From NCBI GenBank assembly GCA_012799995.1, contig JAAZKE010000010.1, positions 1 to 64,000 of the forward strand: 64,000 nt of DNA. The letters are read 5' to 3'. Both the position numbers and the translations under genes were made by a program. Positions 57,764 through 64,000 of the stretch are shown one piece after another. Source of the stretch: Chloroflexota bacterium (lineage in GTDB: Bacteria > Chloroflexota > Anaerolineae > Anaerolineales > Anaerolineaceae). Every line of letters starts with the position of its first letter. Position 1 is the stretch's first letter. The notes below the pieces were generated by a model. That model worked only from the letters and a program-made list of their open reading frames with translations. It had not been told where the DNA came from and made no database searches.

Positions 57764-58885
57764 ATGGCTATAACTGCATCGGATGAACCGGTAGTTATCG
57801 GAACGGGGATTGTTCCGGTTCGAGAAGCCTGGGAGACCTCACTGCGAGACCTTGGCAGCCATGTGGTTCGGGCTGCGCTGAAAGATGCGAGCAATCCCAA
57901 GGTGGACGCGCTCTATGTAGGCAATGCATATGGAAATGTGTTGTCGCATCAAGCCAACCTTGGCGCATTGATTTCGGAACACAGTGGCTTGTGCGGTGTT
58001 GAATCCCATACGGTTGAGGCAGCGGGAGCATCTGGTGCGGGCGCATTTCGTGCTGCCTGTATTGCTGTCCAATCCGGCTGGGTTGATGTGGCCATTGCTC
58101 TGGGGGTTGAAAAATTTACCGAAGTTCCCGGCTCTGAAGCAGAATCGGCAGCGGCGCTGACGTTGAATTATGAGTACGAAAGCAGCCAGGGAATGACGCT
58201 GCAGGCGCAGGCGGCACTATTGGCTCAGCGTTATTTAGCGCACTGGAATCTATCCCGTGATATTTTTGAGGGAGTGGTAATCGCTGCCTATAATCATGCG
58301 GCGGATAATCCAAACGCAATGTTTCACGGTATGGATGAGAAACGGTACCGCAACCAACCGATCATTGCTGATCCTTTAGGGCTTTATGACACTGCCTTTT
58401 TAGCGGATGGAGCAGCTGCGGCTGTGATTGTGCGCAAGTCAACTGCTCAGGCGTTGGGGGTTGCATCTCCAATCTTCGTGAGGGGCTCAGCGAACGCTGT
58501 AGCGCCATTATCGCTACATGACCGTCATGACCTCCTCTCATGGGATGCTGTGCGCAAATCAACACTGGCAGCGCTTCACAAAGCCCATTTAAGCCTGGCT
58601 GACATCGACTGGCTGGAATTGTGGGACGCGTCCGTGATTGAGCTTGTTTTGTCGCTGGAATCGGGAGGGCTACTAGAGGCTGGCAAGGGATGGCAGTCTC
58701 CGCCCAAACCGGTCAATCAGAGCGGCGGATGCCTCGGTAGAGGAAATCCAGTGGGTGCTTCCGGAATGTACCAGCTGGTGGAAAGTGTCAACCGTCTGCA
58801 AAACGAGGATGCTGGCAGAAATGCGCTGATACAGGCAGTTGGTGGCTGCGGCGCAACTGCGATCACGCACATTCTGAGTAATTAA
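57764..58885 (+). CDS. Thiolase-family protein lacking the catalytic Cys and His
   Basis: The start is taken at the ATG at 57764; a TTG at 57752 directly abuts the previous stop. The fold is thiolase (VVIGTGIVPV, ALGVEKFTEVPG, SGGCLGRGNPVGASG). Two key positions differ from family consensus. The nucleophile motif EAACASGG reads EAAGASGAG with Gly88 (codon 58025-58027), and the GHP histidine is Asn328 (codon 58745-58747). A Cys is present in the C-terminal GGCGATA. In archaea the equivalent thiolase channels acetoacetyl-CoA to HMG-CoA synthase. Here it may be a structural partner or an altered enzyme; activity is doubtful. Confidence 0.85.
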   Translation: MAITASDEPVVIGTGIVPVREAWETSLRDLGSHVVRAALKDASNPKVDALYVGNAYGNVLSHQANLGALISEHSGLCGVESHTVEAAGASGAGAFRAACIAVQSGWVDVAIALGVEKFTEVPGSEAESAAALTLNYEYESSQGMTLQAQAALLAQRYLAHWNLSRDIFEGVVIAAYNHAADNPNAMFHGMDEKRYRNQPIIADPLGLYDTAFLADGAAAAVIVRKSTAQALGVASPIFVRGSANAVAPLSLHDRHDLLSWDAVRKSTLAALHKAHLSLADIDWLELWDASVIELVLSLESGGLLEAGKGWQSPPKPVNQSGGCLGRGNPVGASGMYQLVESVNRLQNEDAGRNALIQAVGGCGATAITHILSN

Positions 58886-58932
58886 GACCCTATCAAAAAC
58901 TATCAGGATAGCTTTTGAAGCGATATTTTCTA

Positions 58933-58938
58933 TATAAT
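58933..58938 (+). promoter_or_regulatory. -10-like element before the DUF35 gene
   Basis: TATAAT at 58933-58938, 49 bases upstream of the DUF35 start. No -35 at proper spacing. It suggests the DUF35 gene may also have its own transcript. Confidence 0.35.
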
Positions 58939-58986
58939 CCTTTGCAGCTGGTCAATATGGTTGGCTGAAAGAGGGTTTAATAAATT

Positions 58987-59385
58987 ATGGAAACACCGCG
59001 ACATTGGCGACTTAAAAAACAACGATACGCTCTGGTAGGGGAAGAATGCCCCCATTGCAAAGCGAAAATTTTTCCACCCCGGGATGTTTGTCCGGAATGT
59101 GGTTTGGAAGCAAAAACCGTTTATCATTTCAGCGGCAAAGGGGAAGTGTATTCATATACATCTTTGACCGATGCCCCGGCAGGTTTCCAGGCTTCTGCTC
59201 CATATGCGATTGCACTGGTCAAATTGGAAGAAGGGCCGATTGTTACTGCCCAGCTGACCGATATTGGCAACGAACCGGTAAAGATCGGCATGCCGGTTGA
59301 AATGGTCACGCGCAAGCTGCGCGATGATGGCGACGAACGCGGTATGATCATCTACGGATACAAATTTCGTCCGGTACTTTCCTAA
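58987..59385 (+). CDS. DUF35 zinc-ribbon/OB-fold protein, partner of thiolase and HMG-CoA synthase
   Basis: The 132-residue protein has a rubredoxin-like zinc ribbon (CPHCKAKIFPPRDVCPECG: two CxxC pairs) followed by an OB-fold (GEVYSYTSLTDAPAGFQ, PYAIALVKLEEGPIVTAQL). In archaea this family scaffolds the thiolase/HMG-CoA synthase complex and helps pass acetoacetyl-CoA between them. It lies 101 bases after the thiolase gene. The association is strongly supported by the gene order. Confidence 0.9.
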   Translation: METPRHWRLKKQRYALVGEECPHCKAKIFPPRDVCPECGLEAKTVYHFSGKGEVYSYTSLTDAPAGFQASAPYAIALVKLEEGPIVTAQLTDIGNEPVKIGMPVEMVTRKLRDDGDERGMIIYGYKFRPVLS

Positions 59386-59408
59386 TGGAGAAAATAGTTA
59401 AATGATTC

Positions 59409-59435
59409 GCCTTCTAAATTTAGAAGGCGTTTTTA
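59409..59435 (+). terminator. Intrinsic terminator after the mevalonate cluster
   Basis: A perfect 22-base palindrome (59409-59430) with arms CGCCTTCTAAA/TTTAGAAGGCG, followed by five T bases, 24 bases after the DUF35 stop. Confidence 0.9.
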
Positions 59436-59646
59436 TTTATTAGTGTATTCGTTTGCTAAAGAAGATGGACAACGTTTCAATTCTGTATCAAAAGCCAGCG
59501 TGGATAATGGCTAACAATCCCCGGTCATACTTCCAGTTTGATCTCGGTGTTGACCGATGATGGGAATTTGTTTCGCGTTGACTTGCTGGTCAACAGTCGC
59601 TCGATTCAGGTGAACTAACTTTCTAATCCTGATTGTTAGTACTGAT

Positions 59647-60537
59647 TTAATAGTCTTTTTTGCGGATTTGCGCGAGCTGTTCAGCAATCAAGCCAAGCAT
59701 AATCGAGATCATACCCGTTGTAATGAGGAGCAGTGCTGCGGTACTCAATCCGCTACCCTGAACCAGAAAGGGGAGCGCCCATATCAAACCCAGTATGATC
59801 AGGATGATCCCGATCGGCAGGAAAATCTTCAACGGATTGAAAAGCATCACAATATTGATAATCTGTAACACCGTCTCCAAAGCCGTCATGGTGTTGATGG
59901 TGCTGCTGCCTTCAAGGCGTGGCTGGATGTTGATCGGTTCTTCTACGACCAGATGCTTCTGTTGAATGAAGATCAGCGTGATCACGTCCGAAAATGCCAT
60001 GGAATCCGGACATAAGGGCAGATACTTTTTCACCAGCGCCGTATTATAAAGCTTCATACCACTGTTTAAATCCGTGACAGGAAGCGGCATCATGATTCTG
60101 GCAATGGTGCGGATGATTGATTTTCCCAGCGAGCGGTAGGATTGAGCCAGCGAGTCATGCTGGTCTGCACGCTTGCCAACAACCAGATCGGCATTGGTTT
60201 CGTGCAATTTTTGGATCAGCTTGTGTATATCTTCAAGGCTGTGTTGTCCGTCTGCATCAATCGTAATTGCATATTCGCTGTATACCGCAGATAGGCCGCT
60301 GATCAGCGCACCGCCGTACCCGCGATTCACTTTATGGGTAATCACTTGCAGTTTTGGATGGATGCGTTCGAAATCCGCCAAAATCCTGGCGGAATCATCC
60401 GTAGATGCGTCATTGACAATAATCAACTGGAAATCGTTTTCCTGGCAGAACTGAATCACGTCCGGAAGAAATGTGATCAGATTTTTCTCTTCATTGAAAG
60501 CGGGTATAACAAGTGTCAAATCAAGGGATTGATTCAT
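59647..60537 (-). CDS. GT2 glycosyltransferase with two C-terminal membrane helices
   Basis: The 296-residue protein starts LTLVIPAFNEEKNL, has VNDASTDDSARIL and the metal-binding DADGQH, and is a family-2 dolichol-phosphate-mannose-synthase/GtrB-like enzyme. Two C-terminal TM helices (FLPIGIILIILGLIWALPFLV, AALLLITTGMISIMLGLIA) end in AEQLAQI, usual for undecaprenyl-phosphate sugar transferases. It probably makes a polyprenyl-phosphate sugar at the inner membrane face for cell-surface glycans. Donor and acceptor unknown. Confidence 0.85.
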   Translation of the reverse strand: MNQSLDLTLVIPAFNEEKNLITFLPDVIQFCQENDFQLIIVNDASTDDSARILADFERIHPKLQVITHKVNRGYGGALISGLSAVYSEYAITIDADGQHSLEDIHKLIQKLHETNADLVVGKRADQHDSLAQSYRSLGKSIIRTIARIMMPLPVTDLNSGMKLYNTALVKKYLPLCPDSMAFSDVITLIFIQQKHLVVEEPINIQPRLEGSSTINTMTALETVLQIINIVMLFNPLKIFLPIGIILIILGLIWALPFLVQGSGLSTAALLLITTGMISIMLGLIAEQLAQIRKKDY

Positions 60538-60564
60538 ACTATGATCTTAATCGAATTTCTGCAG

Positions 60565-61095
60565 TTATTCAATCCCTGACGAGGTTAATTGATCGTAATG
60601 TTCCATCCAACGCTGTGCAGGTTCCAAATCACGCGGGTTAAATAACACCAGATACACCGTAAGTTCATGGGATCGCAGAAATGAAAGAATCGATTTCACC
60701 GCAATTTGAATAGCTTCTTCTTTTGGATATCCATAAATCCCCGCGGAAATCAACGGAAACGCGATGGATTTATAGCCGTTCGCTAAGGCTAATTCAAGCG
60801 ATTTCAGGTAGCAGGATGACAGTAACTCCTCATCAGGGTTTTTGCCATTACTGTAAATCGGGCCTACGGTATGGATGACAGCTTTGGCATGCAGGTTGAA
60901 AGCGGGTGTGATCACTGCCTGCCCGGTATCGCAGAATCCAATAGCATCGCAGGCTTCTTGCATTTGGTTTCTTCCCGCTGCATTAAAAATTGCCCCGCAA
61001 ACGCCTCCGCCAGCCCGCAAGCGCTGATTGGCAGCGTTTACAATTACGTCCACCGACATTTTAGTGATATCACCAGATATGAGTTGAAGTGGCAT
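60565..61095 (-). CDS. Macrodomain protein (ADP-ribose-binding, YmdB-like)
   Basis: The 176-residue protein is a single macrodomain: LISGDITKMSVDVIVNAAN opening, GGGVCGAIFNAAG phosphate loop, VIHTVGPIY, and IAFPLISAGIYGYP. Such proteins hydrolyse O-acetyl-ADP-ribose or remove ADP-ribose from targets. It ends 27 bases from the start of the GT2 gene on the same strand and may be co-transcribed with it. Confidence 0.9.
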   Translation of the reverse strand: MPLQLISGDITKMSVDVIVNAANQRLRAGGGVCGAIFNAAGRNQMQEACDAIGFCDTGQAVITPAFNLHAKAVIHTVGPIYSNGKNPDEELLSSCYLKSLELALANGYKSIAFPLISAGIYGYPKEEAIQIAVKSILSFLRSHELTVYLVLFNPRDLEPAQRWMEHYDQLTSSGIE

Positions 61096-61395
61096 ATTTA
61101 TCCTCTTATTAATTCGGTAAAAAGTTCTCCATAAACGAGTCTTACATATTCACAATGGCGAGGAATCACCCGGCATAAAAAAACATGATTAATTAATAGT
61201 ATGCACCATATCTGAGCGATTCGCAACCCTCTTTCTCAAATACCAAATGCGAAAAAAGTGATATTTGCTACAGTTCTTATCTCAGACAAAATCATCGCTG
61301 TCAATGTAGCTCAAATTGAAATGCTGAGAGAGTTAAACAAAAAAATTCCGTTGGAGTTTGAAGGATATGTTGCGCCATGATTGGAAAAAACCTTA
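61096..61395. other. Intergenic region with a possible gene remnant
   Basis: About 300 AT-rich bases between the macrodomain gene and tRNA-Leu. The only notable content is one plus-strand open frame (61216-61380), described separately. Confidence 0.5.
61216..61380 (+). pseudogene. Possible remnant ORF before tRNA-Leu
   Basis: The frame after a stop at 61213 reads about 54 residues of protein-like sequence, including VIFATVLISDKIIAVNVAQI and NKKIPLEFEGY, to a TGA at 61378. The first start would be a GTG at 61258 without a good RBS, giving only 40 residues. It looks like the tail of a decayed gene. Family not recognised. Confidence 0.25.
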
Positions 61396-61477
61396 TGCGC
61401 TGGGGGGGAATCGAACCCCCACGACTTGCGTCACATGGCCCTCAACCATGCCTGTCTGCCAGTTCCAGCACCAGCGC
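61396..61477 (-). tRNA. tRNA-Leu (anticodon GAG)
   Basis: On the minus strand the acceptor stem GCGCTGG pairs with CCAGCGC. The anticodon stem CATGG/CCATG holds loop TTGAGGG, giving GAG. A class II variable arm (TGACGCAAGTC) and the T loop TTCGATT are present; discriminator A. The 3' CCA is not encoded. Confidence 0.95.
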
Positions 61478-61669
61478 GTTGGCTTTTGTATTATAATCAT
61501 CTACGCATTGTTGTCAAGGAAAATGGCTGAAATTTGAGCGTTGAACGCTTATTTTTTCACCATGTAATCAGTGATTTGTTGGGCAAAAAGTTCTTTCTTT
61601 CGACGCGAAAAGTGCGCTTTCCGTTGTGGTTGATGACAAGCCCCTTCGCTGAATTCTTTTGGAGGGTTT

Positions 61670-62674
61670 ATGTCAATTGTTTTGGATGCAATGGGAAGCG
61701 ATGAAAATCCGAAGCCGGAAATTGAAGCCGCAAAAATCATGGCGAAGGATTACAATGAGAAAATTATCCTGACCGGAAACAAAGACGTAATATTTCAACA
61801 CGCCAGTGAGTCTGAGCTTGCTGAGCTTTCAATTGAAATTGTCCATGCCGAAGATATTTTGGAGATGGGCGATAAAGCTATTAAAAGCGCTCAGCAGAAG
61901 CCGAACAATTCAATGGCGGTTGGTCTTAAGCTGGTGAAAGACGGAAAAGCGGATGCGTTTTTTACAGCCGGCAACACCGGCGCTGCCATGTTTAACAGCC
62001 TCCGTATTCTTGGCAGAATCAAAAATGTCGCCCGCCCGGCTTTAATTGCCACAATTCCCACCATGAAAGGATCCACTGTTATTTTGGATATCGGCGCCAA
62101 TGCGGATTGCCGTCCGGAGTTTTTGCAGCAATTTGCCATTATGGGATCGGTTTACGCAGAAAAGATGCTCGGCGTGACGGAACCGGCGGTGGGGTTGCTT
62201 AATAATGGTGAAGAGCCAGGCAAAGGGAACGAGCTGGCGCGCAACACTTATGAGCTGCTGAAACAAACTCAAATCAAATTTATCGGAAATATCGAGGCCA
62301 AGGAACTGTTTGCCGGGAAAGCAAATGTTGTGGTGATGGATGGCTTCACTGGCAATGTACTTTTAAAAACCGCGGAAGCATCCGCAAAGATGCTGACAGA
62401 CTTGCTGAAACAGGGTATTCTTTCCTCTCCTGTCAATAAACTCGGTGGCATGTTAATTAAAGGGACATTCAGGAATGTAAAAGCCAAACTCGATCCCAAT
62501 GAAATTGGCTCAGCGCCGCTGCTCGGGATTGACGGCCTGTCATTTGTTGGGCATGGACGCTCGACTGCCAAAGGATTGGTCAGCGGCATGAAATTGATCC
62601 AAAACGCGATTCAGGTTGACCTGGTTGGTCACATTCGCGCGGAATTACAACAAAAATTATCTGTGGAAGGATAG
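61670..62674 (+). CDS. plsX: Phosphate acyltransferase PlsX
   Basis: The 334-residue protein starts VLDAMGSDENPKPEIEAA and has GNTGAAMFNSL, LDIGANADCRPEFL and NGEEPGKGNELARNTYELL, all PlsX hallmarks. It converts acyl-ACP to acyl-phosphate, the first step of phospholipid synthesis in most bacteria. GGAGG precedes the ATG. fabH and acpP, common neighbours, are not adjacent. The next gene starts four bases after the stop and is co-transcribed. Confidence 0.95.
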   Translation: MSIVLDAMGSDENPKPEIEAAKIMAKDYNEKIILTGNKDVIFQHASESELAELSIEIVHAEDILEMGDKAIKSAQQKPNNSMAVGLKLVKDGKADAFFTAGNTGAAMFNSLRILGRIKNVARPALIATIPTMKGSTVILDIGANADCRPEFLQQFAIMGSVYAEKMLGVTEPAVGLLNNGEEPGKGNELARNTYELLKQTQIKFIGNIEAKELFAGKANVVVMDGFTGNVLLKTAEASAKMLTDLLKQGILSSPVNKLGGMLIKGTFRNVKAKLDPNEIGSAPLLGIDGLSFVGHGRSTAKGLVSGMKLIQNAIQVDLVGHIRAELQQKLSVEG

Positions 62675-62678
62675 ATCG

Positions 62679-63380
62679 ATGTACATTTACACCAACGAAA
62701 AAAAGCTTAACAAAAACAAAAAGATTTCCAGGTATTTAACAGCGGTGAGTTTTGGAGTGTTAATTGCGGGAGCGGTTGCTGCATTTTCACCTCAATATTT
62801 CACCTTGTCTTTCTTGGCACTGATTCTCGGTATTTTCCTTTCCCAGGCATCGATCGCGATGACCACACGCTGGGGACGGGAACCGAGCAACAACAACATT
62901 TTCAATGTCAAGCTCAAGGGACTCAGCGACAATTTTTCGATCTATCACTACATGGAACCTGTCGATCATCTGCTGGTTGGGACTGCTGGTGCGTTTATTC
63001 TGATGCCCTATTTTCAGGGGGGAACTATCGGTTATGATGAAAATAAAAAGCGCTGGACGCAGAAGAAAGCCAGCTTGTTTATGAAATTATTTGGTCAGGA
63101 ATCTTTAGGTCGGCCGGATTTGGACACTGAATCCAACCTGAAAAAAGTGATTGATTATTTCAATGAACGCGAAATCGATTTTCCTCAGGATAAAATTCAC
63201 CCGGTGTTGGTTTTTATCAACCCCCAAACCGTTATCGACCCAGAAGCCCGTTTCAAATATGACACCGTATCTTTAGATAAATTGAAGGATACCATTCGAC
63301 GTTACGCCAAAGCAGAGCGTATGGATCCTGAGTTTATTGATAAGGTCACTGATCAATTACCGTTGGATGACATCGAATAA
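62679..63380 (+). CDS. Two-TM membrane protein with NERD-like C-terminal domain
   Basis: The ATG at 62679 follows a GGAAGGA site that overlaps the end of plsX. The 233-residue product has two N-terminal membrane helices (YLTAVSFGVLIAGAVAAF, FTLSFLALILGIFLSQASIAM). A cytoplasmic domain follows with VDHLLVGTAGAFILMPYFQ and GGTIGYDENKKRW, reminiscent of the strand layout of nuclease-related (NERD) domains, but the active-site residues are not clearly present. Function unknown; the NERD link is tentative. A terminator hairpin follows. Confidence 0.7.
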   Translation: MYIYTNEKKLNKNKKISRYLTAVSFGVLIAGAVAAFSPQYFTLSFLALILGIFLSQASIAMTTRWGREPSNNNIFNVKLKGLSDNFSIYHYMEPVDHLLVGTAGAFILMPYFQGGTIGYDENKKRWTQKKASLFMKLFGQESLGRPDLDTESNLKKVIDYFNEREIDFPQDKIHPVLVFINPQTVIDPEARFKYDTVSLDKLKDTIRRYAKAERMDPEFIDKVTDQLPLDDIE

Positions 63381-63406
63381 AGATCAATACCAGATAGCGA
63401 CATAAA

Positions 63407-63440
63407 AAGAATCTCTCTATTTCAGGAGAGATTCTTTCTT
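63407..63440 (+). terminator. Intrinsic terminator after the plsX operon
   Basis: AAAGAATCTCTC (63407-63418) and GAGAGATTCTTT (63425-63436), a perfect 12-base-pair stem, followed by a short T-rich tail. Confidence 0.85.
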
Positions 63441-63500
63441 ATACGTGAAACCAAATAATAATTATTTCTATTCAGTCAGTATGGTTGGGGAATAAAGACT

Positions 63501-63866
63501 TTAGAAATCTGTAAGCAATTTTCGTTCCTCTTTCTTGTAGGGACGAATGAAGGGAGACTGAAGTGGATACCAGAGGATCCGGTCCGGAACCATCCAGCCA
63601 TCCGTCAAGTAGACGTTAGTTTTGAATTGAACCGCGATCATTTTACTGTCGACCTGCACTACAATGCCGCGCAGCCAGCCATTAAGTCGCACGCCTTTTC
63701 GGTCATGATCACATATCACTTCAACAATATCACCCACATCGTAATGTGTATCAAAAACAGGGTTTCTTAAAATTGGTGCATTTGCCATATAGTCTTGTTC
63801 CTTCCGGTAACCCTCCCTGTTATGAATCCTACCCAAAACAGGAAGGGGAAATTTCATGTCTTTCAA
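63501..63866 (-). CDS. Small hypothetical protein with SH3-like beta-barrel features
   Basis: The frame is 121 residues from the ATG at 63866 (GAGGA about eight bases before). An alternative start at 63788 (MANAPILRN, preceded by GGAAGGA) would give 95 residues. The core VGDIVEVICDHDRKG, LRGIVVQVDSKMIAVQF looks like a small beta-barrel of the SH3/KOW kind. No family recognised. It is transcribed away from the truncated gene at the window end. Confidence 0.6.
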   Translation of the reverse strand: MKDMKFPLPVLGRIHNREGYRKEQDYMANAPILRNPVFDTHYDVGDIVEVICDHDRKGVRLNGWLRGIVVQVDSKMIAVQFKTNVYLTDGWMVPDRILWYPLQSPFIRPYKKEERKLLTDF

Positions 63867-63916
63867 TCCTCGTTGCCCTGGAACAGCATAACGGGTGAGG
63901 TATAATCATAGTGTAT

Positions 63917-64000
63917 ATGGAAAAACGATTCGATCGAATGTTACTGGTTCTTTGGATTGTTTCATCGGTCGAGACACTGTTATTTTCATTTAACAGGGGT
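63917..64000 (+). CDS. 5' end of a membrane protein gene, cut by window end
   Basis: ATG at 63917 opens MEKRFDRMLLVLWIVSSVET, a charged start followed by a membrane helix. TATAAT at 63901-63906 lies only ten bases upstream, so the transcript may be leaderless. Only 28 codons are visible; the product is unknown. Confidence 0.5.
   Translation, partial: MEKRFDRMLLVLWIVSSVETLLFSFNRG

Overview
The window looks like a chromosomal segment from a bacterium of the phylum Chloroflexota, most likely class Anaerolineae. This is an inference from gene content, not from a marker-gene search. The supporting points are: an NBR1-type Ig domain on a secreted binding protein, a T-box-controlled type-2 isoleucyl-tRNA synthetase, an archaeal-style mevalonate cluster in a bacterium, one very large secreted surface protein with no outer-membrane autotransporter barrel, and otherwise ordinary bacterial housekeeping genes. 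I see no phage, no insertion sequence with recognisable ends, no CRISPR array and no rRNA.

Layout. 1-6.6 kb: a secreted solute-binding protein; a coiled-coil protein plus an SPFH protein with a C-terminal helix-turn-helix, followed closely by sucC-sucD; then, on the minus strand, an acyl carrier protein and a one-TM surface protein. 6.6-10.4 kb: tRNA-Ser(GGA), recG, coaD and a coiled-coil protein, all plus strand. 10.4-19.0 kb: a minus-strand block of smc, rnc, rsmE, rsmI, a beta-class DNA methyltransferase and a two-gene ABC transporter. 19.2-22.7 kb: T-box leader and ileS. 22.7-23.6 kb: a sparse region with a possible small ORF remnant and a small membrane protein. 23.6-47.4 kb: one 7,907-residue reading frame, a giant secreted filament or adhesin that takes up 37% of the window. 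47.5-49.4 kb: an autoregulated-looking TetR gene and a GH13 glucosidase/amylase. 49.5-55.4 kb: dnaE, pfkA and a metallo-beta-lactamase-fold hydrolase. 55.4-59.4 kb: HMG-CoA reductase, HMG-CoA synthase, a thiolase-like protein and a DUF35 zinc-ribbon/OB protein. 59.6-64 kb: a GT2 glycosyltransferase and a macrodomain protein (minus strand), tRNA-Leu(GAG), plsX, a membrane protein, a small beta-barrel protein and a gene cut by the window end.

How the genes work together. sucCD runs succinyl-CoA synthesis or hydrolysis, and pfkA and the GH13 enzyme serve sugar use. acpP, coaD and plsX supply acyl carrier, CoA and phospholipid precursors. The mevalonate cluster makes mevalonate for isoprenoids from acetyl-CoA. 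smc, recG, dnaE and the methyltransferase handle DNA; rnc, rsmE, rsmI, ileS and the tRNAs handle RNA and translation. The giant protein is the main accessory element.

The observations most worth following are: (1) a run of eight G near the 5' end of the giant gene, where a one-base slip either way stops translation almost at once, suggesting ON/OFF phase variation; (2) a swapped catalytic signature (GVHH in place of HxGH) in IleRS, a change linked to extreme mupirocin resistance in type-2 IleRS; (3) a thiolase in the mevalonate cluster that lacks both the nucleophilic Cys and the GHP His; (4) the modular architecture of the giant protein, including eight tandem units of about 113 residues that carry RTX-like calcium-binding motifs.
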